Assembly: GCA_964389685.1 (NCBI GenBank)
Contig: CAYMFM010000001.1
Coordinates: forward strand, 145,136-209,135
DNA length: 64,000 bases
Source: G020353115 sp964389685
GTDB taxonomy: Bacteria; Bacteroidota; Bacteroidia; Bacteroidales; VadinHA17
Direction of reading: 5' to 3'
Part shown: positions 51,654-60,413 of the stretch, one piece after another
How the letters are laid out: each line of letters begins with the position of its first letter
Numbering within the stretch: the stretch's first letter is position 1
Translations under genes and position numbers: made by a program
Notes under the pieces: generated by a model
What the model saw: the letters and a program-made list of their open reading frames with translations, nothing else
The model's database searches: none
Told to the model about the DNA's origin: nothing

Positions 51654-53213
51654 ATGAAACATCCAAGGCATTTACTCTTCGCATCATTTCTTTTAGCATC
51701 ATTTGCTTTTTACGGTTTGTCCCAGGAAACGGGAAACAAGATCATCATCAACGCCGACCTGGGGGAGCATCAGATCAGCAAACACATTTACGGACATTTT
51801 GCCGAACACCTGGGCCGGTGCATCTACGGTGGAATATGGGTTGGCCCCGATTCACCCATTCCCAATACAAGGGGTATCCGAAACGATGTCGTACAGGCGC
51901 TTAGAGAACTGGAGATTCCCAATTTACGGTGGCCCGGGGGATGTTTCGCCGATACATATCACTGGAAAGACGGAATCGGGCCCCGTGAATCCCGTCCCTC
52001 AATTGTAAACGTACACTGGGGAGGTGTTACAGAAGACAACAGCTTTGGAACCCATGAATTCATGGATCTTTGCGAACAGCTCGGGTGTGATGCCTATATC
52101 TGCGGCAATTTAGGCAGTGGAACGGTCAGGGAGATGGCGGAATGGGTAGAATACCTCACATCGGATGCAGAAAGTCCAATGACCCGCCTTCGCAAACAAA
52201 ACGGCAGGGAAGATCCCTGGAAAGTGCGGTTCTGGGCTCTGGGAAATGAGAACTGGGGGTGCGGGGGAAACATGAACCCGGAATATTATGCCGACCTTAT
52301 GCGCAGGTATTCAACCTACTGCCGGAACCTGGGCGGGAACAGGCTTGTGAGAATAGCATGTGGTCCCAACAGCTCAGATTATAACTGGACCCAGGTATTG
52401 ATGGAAGATCCCCAAAACCGCTGGATGATGCAGGGATTAGCCCTCCATTATTATACTGTAATGGATGGCTGGGGGCACAAGGGATCAGCAACCCAATTCG
52501 ATGAATTGGAATGGATCTCAACTATGCAACAAACCCTTTGGATGGATGAACTCATTTCGCGCCACTCGACCATTATGGATCAGTATGATCCGGAAGAACG
52601 AATCGGTCTTTATGTGGATGAATGGGGTAACTGGTTCGATGTGGAACCGGGAACCGAACCCGGATTTCTCTACCAGCAGAATAGCCTCAGGGATGCTGTG
52701 GTTGCAGCCATTAATCTGAATATCTTTAACAACCATTGCGACCGGGTAAAAATGGCAAACATAGCCCAAACAGTGAATGTCCTGCAGGCAATGATCTTCA
52801 CAAAGGAGGATAAAATGATCTGTACACCTTCCTACTACACCTTCCGGATGTTTAAAGTGCACCATGATGCAACACTGCTTCCGCTGTCGCTGACCTGCAG
52901 GGATTATCAATACGAGGAGAAAAAAGTGCCTTCCCTTTCTGCTTCCGCCTCGCTGGATGAGGAAGGAATTATTCACCTCACTCTGGCAAACCTTGATCCC
53001 CGAAAGAACCAGAAGATCGTATGTGAGGTAAGGGGGAAAATGTGCTCGACTGTTACAGGAGAGATCCTTACCTCAGAAAATATGACCGATCACAATGATT
53101 TTGATACAGGAGAGATCGTGATTCCCGGAAAATTTGAGGGAGCCAGGATCAAAGACGGAATCCTGGAAATCAACATGCCCTCGAAATCGGTCGTTGTTTT
53201 AAGTATAAAATAA
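51654..53213 (+). CDS. GH51 alpha-L-arabinofuranosidase, exported
   Basis: The 519-aa protein has a signal peptide (MKHPRHLLFASFLLASFAFYGLSQ) and a GH51 barrel plus C-terminal beta domain. Acid/base E199 is in WALGNENWGCGG and nucleophile E323 in GLYVDEWGNWF; substrate contacts include IYGHFAEHLGRCIYGG and LRWPGGCFADTYHW. It releases terminal alpha-1,2/1,3/1,5-linked L-arabinofuranose from arabinan or arabinoxylan, in the periplasm given the leader. araB starts 2 bp after its stop, so the two are cotranslated, which ties release to phosphorylation. The usual cytoplasmic GH51 lacks a leader; this exported form is typical of Bacteroidota. Confidence 0.95.
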   Translation: MKHPRHLLFASFLLASFAFYGLSQETGNKIIINADLGEHQISKHIYGHFAEHLGRCIYGGIWVGPDSPIPNTRGIRNDVVQALRELEIPNLRWPGGCFADTYHWKDGIGPRESRPSIVNVHWGGVTEDNSFGTHEFMDLCEQLGCDAYICGNLGSGTVREMAEWVEYLTSDAESPMTRLRKQNGREDPWKVRFWALGNENWGCGGNMNPEYYADLMRRYSTYCRNLGGNRLVRIACGPNSSDYNWTQVLMEDPQNRWMMQGLALHYYTVMDGWGHKGSATQFDELEWISTMQQTLWMDELISRHSTIMDQYDPEERIGLYVDEWGNWFDVEPGTEPGFLYQQNSLRDAVVAAINLNIFNNHCDRVKMANIAQTVNVLQAMIFTKEDKMICTPSYYTFRMFKVHHDATLLPLSLTCRDYQYEEKKVPSLSASASLDEEGIIHLTLANLDPRKNQKIVCEVRGKMCSTVTGEILTSENMTDHNDFDTGEIVIPGKFEGARIKDGILEINMPSKSVVVLSIK

Positions 53214-53215
53214 AT

Positions 53216-54886
53216 ATGAAAAACAGGTATGTAATTGGCGTTGATTACGGAACTGATTCTGTCAGATCGGTAATCATTGATGCGGCTGACGGAACCGAAA
53301 TGGCTTCTTCGGTAGTTGACTATCCCCGGTGGAAAGCCGGGAAATACTGTAATCCTTCAGACAATCAATTCAGGCAACATCCCCTGGATTACCTGGAAGG
53401 ACTGGAATACACCATCCGGGATGCGTTGCAAAATGCCGGGGGATTAGATCCCGGTGAGATCATTGCCCTCTCTGTGGATACTACAGGCTCAACTCCCGTT
53501 GCAGTGAATAAAGATGGAACGCCCCTTTCACTGACCGATCAATTCAGTGAAAATCCAAATGCGATGTTCATCCTTTGGAAAGATCATACTGCAGTTAAAG
53601 AAGCCGATGAAATCAATAAACTGGCACGATCCTGGGGAGGGATTGACTATACAAAGTTCGAAGGTGGTGTTTACTCCTCGGAATGGTTCTGGGCAAAAAT
53701 CCTTCATGTCTTACGTCAGGATGCAGGTATCAGGGAAAATGCATTTTCATGGGTGGAACATTGCGACTGGATCCCGGCTATACTTACCGGCAATACAGAT
53801 CCGCTCACCCTGAAACGGAGCCGTTGTGCGGCGGGACACAAAGCCATGTGGCATGAGGCATTTGGTGGCTTGCCTTCAGAGGAATTTCTTGTGAAACTGG
53901 ATCCGCTTCTTGCCGGAATACGGGACAGGTTATACAGGGATACCTTTACCTGTGAGGTGGCTGTTGGAACCCTTACTGCCGATTGGGCAGCAAAACTGGG
54001 ACTGACAGAAAAAGTCCGTGTTGGTGTGGGAGCATTTGATGCGCATCTGGGCGCTGTGGGTGGCGAGATAGAACCCGGGTATCTGAGTAAGGTGATGGGA
54101 ACATCAACCTGCGATATGCTTGTGGCACCAATGAAAGAATTCGGAAATCAGCTGGTCCGGGGAATTTGCGGACAGGTTGACGGGTCCATTACACCGGGGA
54201 TGTTGGGACTTGAAGCCGGGCAGTCCGCTTTCGGAGATGTTTATGCCTGGTTTAAAAACCTGCTCATGTGGCCCATTGAACAATTCATTCCCAAAAGCAA
54301 CAGCATAGATAGCAACACAAAGGAAAGATTGATCTCGGAGATATCGGACAGGATTATACCCGAATTATCCAAACAGGCAGAAGCAATACCAATTGAAGAA
54401 ACAGGTATCGTTGCCCTGGACTGGCTTAACGGAAGAAGAACACCCGATGCAAACCAGAACCTGAAAGGGGCCATTACCGGGCTAACCCTGGGATCCGATG
54501 CGCCCAGGATCTTCCGGGCACTGGTGGAAGCCACGGCCTTCGGATCGAAAAAAATCATTGACCGGTTCATTGCCGAAGGAGTGGAAATAAAAGGAGTGAT
54601 TGCCCTGGGTGGTGTTGCCAAAAAATCACCCTTCGTCATGCAGGTTGTTGCCGATGTGCTGAATATGCCCATTAAAGTGGCACGAGCCGAACAAGCCTGT
54701 GCCCTTGGATCAGCAATGGCTGCTGCTGTCGTGGGAGGGATGTATGCCACCATTGAAGAAGCTCAGAAAGCCATAGGAAGTGGATTTGAGAAAGAATATA
54801 TCCCGGAACCGGAAAAGGCAGAAAAGTACAGGATAGTGTATGAAAAATATTCGAAATTGGGTGAGTTTGTGGAGAAGGAGTTGTGA
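53216..54886 (+). CDS. araB: Ribulokinase
   Basis: The 556-aa cytoplasmic protein is AraB, phosphorylating L-ribulose to L-ribulose-5-phosphate. FGGY-kinase features are YVIGVDYGTDSVRSVIIDAADG, LSVDTTGSTPVAVNKDG, the ribulokinase-specific WKDHTAVKEADEIN, GGVYSSEWFWAKILH and CDWIPAILTGN, then GAFDAHLGAVGG (catalytic D), VMGTSTCDMLV, and IKGVIALGGVAKKSPFVMQVVADVL near the end. Length agrees with other ribulokinases (about 560). It starts 2 bp after the GH51 gene. It completes the AraA-AraB-AraD route, all of which is present in this window. Confidence 0.96.
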   Translation: MKNRYVIGVDYGTDSVRSVIIDAADGTEMASSVVDYPRWKAGKYCNPSDNQFRQHPLDYLEGLEYTIRDALQNAGGLDPGEIIALSVDTTGSTPVAVNKDGTPLSLTDQFSENPNAMFILWKDHTAVKEADEINKLARSWGGIDYTKFEGGVYSSEWFWAKILHVLRQDAGIRENAFSWVEHCDWIPAILTGNTDPLTLKRSRCAAGHKAMWHEAFGGLPSEEFLVKLDPLLAGIRDRLYRDTFTCEVAVGTLTADWAAKLGLTEKVRVGVGAFDAHLGAVGGEIEPGYLSKVMGTSTCDMLVAPMKEFGNQLVRGICGQVDGSITPGMLGLEAGQSAFGDVYAWFKNLLMWPIEQFIPKSNSIDSNTKERLISEISDRIIPELSKQAEAIPIEETGIVALDWLNGRRTPDANQNLKGAITGLTLGSDAPRIFRALVEATAFGSKKIIDRFIAEGVEIKGVIALGGVAKKSPFVMQVVADVLNMPIKVARAEQACALGSAMAAAVVGGMYATIEEAQKAIGSGFEKEYIPEPEKAEKYRIVYEKYSKLGEFVEKEL

Positions 54887-54971
54887 GAGATCAGGCAAAG
54901 GCTGAGGCTAAGGCTAAGGTTTTGGATTGATATCTATATGTATTTAGAAATTAAATGTAAAAGGAACTTCT

Positions 54972-57374
54972 ATGAAAAGCAGAAACAAATATTCAATCGT
55001 TATTGGGAATCTGATTATTATTACATGTTTGTTGCAAAACTGTTCAACACAGACGAATCCAGCCCAGCCCATCCAGCCGGTACCCTTCACGTCGGTAAAA
55101 CTGACGGACAATTTCTGGGCTCCGAGGATTAAGAAGAATCACGAAGTAACAATTCCCATTGCTATAGCCCAGTCTGAAGAGACCGGAAGGATAAAGAATT
55201 TCAAAATCGCCGGGGGTTATGAAGAGGGGGAATTCTGCTCGATCTATCCGTTTGATGATTCGGATGTCTTCAAGATCATCGAGGGTGCATCCTATTCCCT
55301 GCAAACCTTCCCGGATCCGGAGCTGGAAGCCATCGTTGATACCCTGATCTTCTATATTGGGGAAGCCCAGGAGGAGGATGGCTACCTCTATACCTACCGC
55401 ACCATCATGGGGGATGATTCACACCCCTGGGTGGGTAAACGATGGGAAAAAACACACCTCCTCAGCCACGAACTGTATAACCTGGGACACATGTATGAGG
55501 CAGCTGTCGCTCATTACCAGGCAACGGGGAAGAGGACCTTTCTTGATATTGCCATCAAATCGGCAGATCTGGTTGACCGGGATTTCGGATGGGGAAAGTT
55601 TGAAAGCTACCCCGGTCACCAGGAGATCGAAATCGGTCTGGTAAAACTCTACCGGGTAACAGGCGATCGGAGATACCTGAACCTGGCCAAGTTTTTTCTC
55701 GATGTACGTGGTGGTGGAGAGGAGTACAGCCAGTCGCACAAAAAAGTGATAGAACAGGATTCCGCCGTGGGACATTCGGTAAGGGCAGCCTATATGTATT
55801 CCGGAATGGCTGATGTTGCCGCTATGACCAACGATCAGGCTTACGTGGATGCCATAAGCCGGATATGGGAGGATATCGTCTTCAGGAAAATCTATATCAC
55901 CGGTGGCATTGGTGCAGCAGGAGGTAATGAGGGATTTGCAGAACCCTACAACCTGCCTAACCTCACGGCTTATTGTGAAACCTGTGCTTCCATTGCCAAT
56001 GTGTTCTGGAACCACCGGATGTTCCAGCATAAGGGTGAAGTGAAGTATTATGATGTGCTGGAGCGTACACTCTATAACGCACTTCTTTCCGGTGTTTCCC
56101 TGAGCGGCGACCTATTCTTTTACCCCAACCGCCTTGAATCCTATGGTCAGCACGAGCGGCAGGAATGGTTTGGCTGTGCTTGCTGCCCTTCCAATATTTG
56201 TAGGTTCCTGCCATCCATTCCAGGGTATATATATGGAAAAACAACGGATCGACTGTACGTTAACCTCTATATTGGCAACAGGGCTGTGATTGATCTGGAT
56301 GGTGAGCGGGTCGAAATTGTACAGCAAACGGATTATCCATGGGATGGCAACATCGAAATAATACTCAATCCGGTAAACAAAATGGCTTTCAAACTGTATC
56401 TCCGGATACCCGGGTGGGCAAGGAATGAAGCCATTCCAAGCGATCTCTATCATTTCCTTGAACCCTCTGATGAAGAGATATCCCTGACCCTGAATGGTAT
56501 GGAAAAACGTGCCGGGATCGAAGAGGGTTATCTGATCATTGACAGGGAGTGGGAACCGGGTGATGTTGTAAAACTAACCCTTCCAATGCCGGTCAGAAGC
56601 ATTGTGGCACACGATTCAGTTACCGAAGACAGAGACAAAATCGCCATTCAACGCGGACCGATTGTATATTGTGCCGAAGGGAAAGACAGGGAAAACGGAC
56701 AGGTCATGAACCTGATACTTGATCCGGAAGAACCTATGAGCACACGGTTTGAAGGAGATCTCCTCAAGGGAGTACAGGTTGTCACCGCAACGGCAAGCCC
56801 GGCAAGAAAAACCCTTGAAAATGAAATTGCCGTGGATGAACCCACGGAGATTACCCTGATTCCATACCATGTCTGGGCAAACCGGGGACCTTCCGAAATG
56901 ATCGTCTGGTTCCCTGCTACAACGGAGGTTAGCCATCCGTCCCCAGCCCCGACTATAGCCTACAGGAGCACGGTGACGGGGTCACTTCCAAAAGCAGATA
57001 TAAATTGCATTAAGGATCAAATGCCTGTTAAGCATTCCAACGACCACTCGGTTCCGTATTACCACTGGTGGCCCGGGAAAGATCAGACCGAATGGTTGCA
57101 ATATACCTTCGATCAACAGGAAACCGTTTCAAGAGTGAGGGTATACTGGTTTGATGACCGGCCACACGGGGGTTGCAGAATTCCAGACTCGTGGCAGGTT
57201 CTTTATGAATCGGGTAATGGCTGGAAACCGGTTAAGGTGAAGGGTGAATATACCATTACAAAAGATGACTGGGATGAGATCGAGTTTGAACCCGTTACAA
57301 CATCTGCTTTGAAACTGGAGGTTACGCTGAGCAAGGAATTCTCCAGCGGGATATATGAATGGGAAGTGTGGTAA
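54972..57374 (+). CDS. GH127 (DUF1680) beta-L-arabinofuranosidase lipoprotein
   Basis: The 800-aa protein has a lipobox LLQNC (C24) and a GH127 (alpha/alpha)6 barrel. Comparison with HypBA1 of Bifidobacterium gives acid E320 in GGNEGFAEP, E336 and C338 in YCETCAS, and C404/C405 in GCACCPSN; these form the Zn-thiolate site with the nucleophile cysteine. All are kept, so the enzyme should be active on beta-linked L-arabinofuranosides, as in hydroxyproline-rich plant glycoproteins. An extra C-terminal domain (about 680-800) resembles a discoidin/F5-8 carbohydrate-binding domain (WLQYTFDQQETVSRVRVYWFDD). It is 85 bp after araB, so likely in the same regulon. Confidence 0.93.
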   Translation: MKSRNKYSIVIGNLIIITCLLQNCSTQTNPAQPIQPVPFTSVKLTDNFWAPRIKKNHEVTIPIAIAQSEETGRIKNFKIAGGYEEGEFCSIYPFDDSDVFKIIEGASYSLQTFPDPELEAIVDTLIFYIGEAQEEDGYLYTYRTIMGDDSHPWVGKRWEKTHLLSHELYNLGHMYEAAVAHYQATGKRTFLDIAIKSADLVDRDFGWGKFESYPGHQEIEIGLVKLYRVTGDRRYLNLAKFFLDVRGGGEEYSQSHKKVIEQDSAVGHSVRAAYMYSGMADVAAMTNDQAYVDAISRIWEDIVFRKIYITGGIGAAGGNEGFAEPYNLPNLTAYCETCASIANVFWNHRMFQHKGEVKYYDVLERTLYNALLSGVSLSGDLFFYPNRLESYGQHERQEWFGCACCPSNICRFLPSIPGYIYGKTTDRLYVNLYIGNRAVIDLDGERVEIVQQTDYPWDGNIEIILNPVNKMAFKLYLRIPGWARNEAIPSDLYHFLEPSDEEISLTLNGMEKRAGIEEGYLIIDREWEPGDVVKLTLPMPVRSIVAHDSVTEDRDKIAIQRGPIVYCAEGKDRENGQVMNLILDPEEPMSTRFEGDLLKGVQVVTATASPARKTLENEIAVDEPTEITLIPYHVWANRGPSEMIVWFPATTEVSHPSPAPTIAYRSTVTGSLPKADINCIKDQMPVKHSNDHSVPYYHWWPGKDQTEWLQYTFDQQETVSRVRVYWFDDRPHGGCRIPDSWQVLYESGNGWKPVKVKGEYTITKDDWDEIEFEPVTTSALKLEVTLSKEFSSGIYEWEVW

Positions 57375-57386
57375 ATAAAAAAAGAA

Positions 57387-57425
57387 ATATCGAATAGCCA
57401 ATAATGAATGTTGAATGAAGAAGTT
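57387..57425. repeat. Second copy of the ATATCGAATA dispersed repeat
   Basis: AATATCGAATAgccAATAATGAATG-type sequence shares about three quarters of its bases with 51437-51476, including the ATGAAGAAGTT-like end. Both copies stand just upstream of exported-protein genes in the arabinose locus. Confidence 0.5.
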
Positions 57426-57441
57426 TTTTAAAACTTAACAG

Positions 57442-60096
57442 ATGAAAAAAATTCTATTTCATTTTTTTATTTTTTGTAGTATTACTTTTGCATCAAAGAA
57501 TATTTTAGCCCAGAAGGATCCATTCGATGCTTTTCAGTACAGAAATCTGGGTGCATTCCGAATCAGTGCCTGGGTGGGTGATATCGCGGTACCGGAAAAT
57601 CCGGGAGAGAAACACAAATACACTTTTTATGTTGTACCCCGTGCCGGGGGGGTATGGAAAACCACGAACAACGGAACCACGTTTGAATGCATTTCGGATA
57701 CCATGGGAACCTCCTCCATGGGAGATGTGGCAGTAGCACCCTCCAATCCGGATATTGTCTGGGTTGGTACCGGTGAGGATTTCAATGCCCGCTCTTCCTA
57801 TTATGGAAACGGCATCTGGAAATCCGACGATGCAGGGAAGACCTGGAGACATATGGGACTGGATGATTCCCACCACATCGCAAAAATCATCATTCACCCC
57901 TCCAATCCGGATATTGTCTGGGTGGCTGTTATGGGGCACCTGTTCAGCAACAACGAGGAACGGGGGGTCTTCAAAACCACCGATGGAGGAGAAACCTGGG
58001 CAAAGGTACTCTATGTGGATGACGCCACCGGGTTTATCGATATGGTCATCCATCCTGAAAATCCGGATATTTTGTATGCCTGCAGCTATGAGAAGATCAG
58101 AACTCCCTGGACTTATGTACCGGGAGGAGATAAAAGCAGGATCTATAAAACAACCGATGGGGGAACCAGCTGGGAAATACTGAAAGGAGGATTACCGGAA
58201 GGTAAGTTAGGACGCATTGGCATTGACATCCACCGGTCTGATCCGGATATCCTGGTGACGGTAATCCAGAACCTGAATCTCAAACCGGGAGCAGATCCTG
58301 ATGCCCCGGTACCATTTGATGAATTCACCGATCATTCGTTTGACAACCTGATCGGCGGGGAAGTTTACCGGTCATTCGATGCCGGAATGTCATGGAAAAG
58401 AATGAACGATCCGGAGAAAATCGATGTCAGCGGTAAGGCGGCCTATAGTTTCAACAAAATCTACATCGATCCGTTCGATCCGGATAAAATTTACATCATC
58501 GGTGTGGGACAATACTATACACTCGATGGTGGGGAAACATGGCCATCTTTCAGGGAACAGGATCGCTTCCAGTCGAATTTCGGCGATAACCGTACCTTCT
58601 GGATCGATCCGAAAGATCCGCAACACATGATGCTGGGATCAGATGGAGGAATATATGCCACATGGGACGGTGGGAAGACCATGAACCATTATTACCAGCT
58701 GCCGCTCGGTGAGATTTATATGGTGGAGGTGGATGATGCTGAACCCTATATCATTTACATTGGCCTCCAGGACCATGAAGTGTGGAAAGGACCCTCCAAC
58801 AGCTGGTCAGGACAGGTCAGCATCAAAGACTGGGTCATCGTTGGCATGTGGGATGGTATGCACTGCAAGGTGGATCATACCGATAACCGCTGGCTCTATT
58901 TTACCACACAGTTCGGCAAACACCACCGCGTGGACCAGTCCATCGGTGAGCGGGTCGAAATCACACCCAGGGCTCCGGAGGGGGAGGATTTTTACCGGTA
59001 TACCTGGAATACTCCCATCATGCTCTCTCCTCATGACAGCAAAGTGATCTATACCGGTGGACAAAAATTGCTTCGTTCAGCCGACCGGGGAGACTCTTGG
59101 GAAGCGATCAGCCCCGACCTGACCGATAACGATAAGGGAAAAATTGCCGGGACAGGTCATATCATGTATTGTACCATCACCACCATCTCAGAATCTCCGC
59201 TTGAAGAAGGAGTGATCTGGGTGGGGACCGATGACGGACATGTTCATATGACCAGAAACGGAGGTAAAACCTGGGAGGAAATGACCGGGAAGCTAACAGC
59301 CCTGGGGGCCCCGCCTGACCGCTGGGTAAGCCGGGTGGTGACTTCCGGCCACGATGCAGGAACGGCATATGTGACCAAATGCGGATTCCGGAACGATGAC
59401 TTCACACCCTATGTATTTAAAACAACTGACTATGGTAAAACCTGGCAGGATATCTCTTCCGATCTTCCGGACTATCCGGTCAATGTGATCTATGAGGACT
59501 TCAAGAGCAAGGATCTTCTGTTTGTGGGTAATGATATCGGGGTGTACGTTAGCCTGAATGGCGGGCAGAGTTGGTCCCCCTTACAGGCAAATATGCCCAC
59601 TGTGGTTGTGCGGGATCTCCTGGTCCATCCCCGTGAAAATGACCTCGTGGTTGGAACCTATGGACGGGGAGCCTGGATCACCGATATCAGCCCACTGCAA
59701 CAATTCACAACAACAGTGCAGGAATCGGAATACTACCTGTTCGATATCGAACCCAAACCCCAGATGAATTTTTCGCAGCAAGCCTGGTGGGGAAATTATC
59801 ACATGACTGGCAGTAACCACATCCGGACACCTAATGAACCGGTCGGCCTGGAAATATGGTATTACTTCAGAGACAACCACGATGGAGAAGCAACAATTAC
59901 GGTAAAGAATGGGAAAGGGGAGAAAGTTCATAGCCGTTCCGTTAAACCGGAACAGGGGATTCATAAATTCTATTGGAATACACTGCGCAGCAACCCTGGT
60001 GAATATACCGTGACACTGGAATGGGAAAATAATTCCATGAGTAAAAAAGGAGTGGTAACGGAACGATGGCAATGGCCGGTGCTGAATTATAAGTAA
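57442..60096 (+). CDS. Sortilin/VPS10-like Asp-box propeller protein, secreted
   Basis: The 884-aa protein has a signal peptide (residues 1-23) and repeated Asp-box blades with S/T-x-D-x-G-x-T-W: KSDDAGKTWRHMG, KTTDGGETWAKV, KTTDGGTSWEIL, RSADRGDSWEAI, MTRNGGKTWEEM and KTTDYGKTWQDI. This is the BNR/sortilin-type ten-blade propeller annotated as glycosyl hydrolase in Bacteroidota. A beta-sandwich (about 770-875; GLEIWYYFRDNHDGEATITVKNGKG) ends the protein, with GAWITDISPL between. No catalytic residues of a known GH are evident, and the propeller may bind a protein or glycan. It is 67 bp after the GH127 gene on the same strand. Confidence 0.85.
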   Translation: MKKILFHFFIFCSITFASKNILAQKDPFDAFQYRNLGAFRISAWVGDIAVPENPGEKHKYTFYVVPRAGGVWKTTNNGTTFECISDTMGTSSMGDVAVAPSNPDIVWVGTGEDFNARSSYYGNGIWKSDDAGKTWRHMGLDDSHHIAKIIIHPSNPDIVWVAVMGHLFSNNEERGVFKTTDGGETWAKVLYVDDATGFIDMVIHPENPDILYACSYEKIRTPWTYVPGGDKSRIYKTTDGGTSWEILKGGLPEGKLGRIGIDIHRSDPDILVTVIQNLNLKPGADPDAPVPFDEFTDHSFDNLIGGEVYRSFDAGMSWKRMNDPEKIDVSGKAAYSFNKIYIDPFDPDKIYIIGVGQYYTLDGGETWPSFREQDRFQSNFGDNRTFWIDPKDPQHMMLGSDGGIYATWDGGKTMNHYYQLPLGEIYMVEVDDAEPYIIYIGLQDHEVWKGPSNSWSGQVSIKDWVIVGMWDGMHCKVDHTDNRWLYFTTQFGKHHRVDQSIGERVEITPRAPEGEDFYRYTWNTPIMLSPHDSKVIYTGGQKLLRSADRGDSWEAISPDLTDNDKGKIAGTGHIMYCTITTISESPLEEGVIWVGTDDGHVHMTRNGGKTWEEMTGKLTALGAPPDRWVSRVVTSGHDAGTAYVTKCGFRNDDFTPYVFKTTDYGKTWQDISSDLPDYPVNVIYEDFKSKDLLFVGNDIGVYVSLNGGQSWSPLQANMPTVVVRDLLVHPRENDLVVGTYGRGAWITDISPLQQFTTTVQESEYYLFDIEPKPQMNFSQQAWWGNYHMTGSNHIRTPNEPVGLEIWYYFRDNHDGEATITVKNGKGEKVHSRSVKPEQGIHKFYWNTLRSNPGEYTVTLEWENNSMSKKGVVTERWQWPVLNYK

Positions 60097-60210
60097 TACT
60101 CTGTATTGAAAAATTATTTTGCTGGTAAATGCTTGAAAAATAAATATGCGAAGAGAACAATCGTGCCTGGGCCTCCAGTGGATCGGGGTTTGAATTTGCG
60201 GTTCTAATTA

Positions 60211-60345
60211 TTCGTCGCCCCAGCTTAAGTGGAGCGACGAAATACCGGTCGTGCCCCGACTTCAGATCGGGGTACGACTATGGAACTCCCGGATACTCGT
60301 CGCCTGAGTTGTCGCATAGCGATTCTCCAAGGGAGTCCTATGGAC
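60211..60345. repeat. Hairpins in the 317-bp gap before the DPP-like gene
   Basis: TTCGTCGC/GCGACGAA (60211-60241) and GTCGTGCCCCGA/TCGGGGTACGAC (60248-60278) form two stems, and TTCTCC-AA-GGGAGTCCTATGGA (60323-60344) shares a core with 12283-12303. The remainder of 60097-60413 holds nothing else recognised. A further GTCGTGC word near 60379 suggests that the second stem was once larger. Confidence 0.55.
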
Positions 60346-60413
60346 CTTCGGAATAATCGAGCGACGAGGGAAAGTGGTCGTGCACTCGTTTAAAACGGAT
60401 ATACACTATTAAT

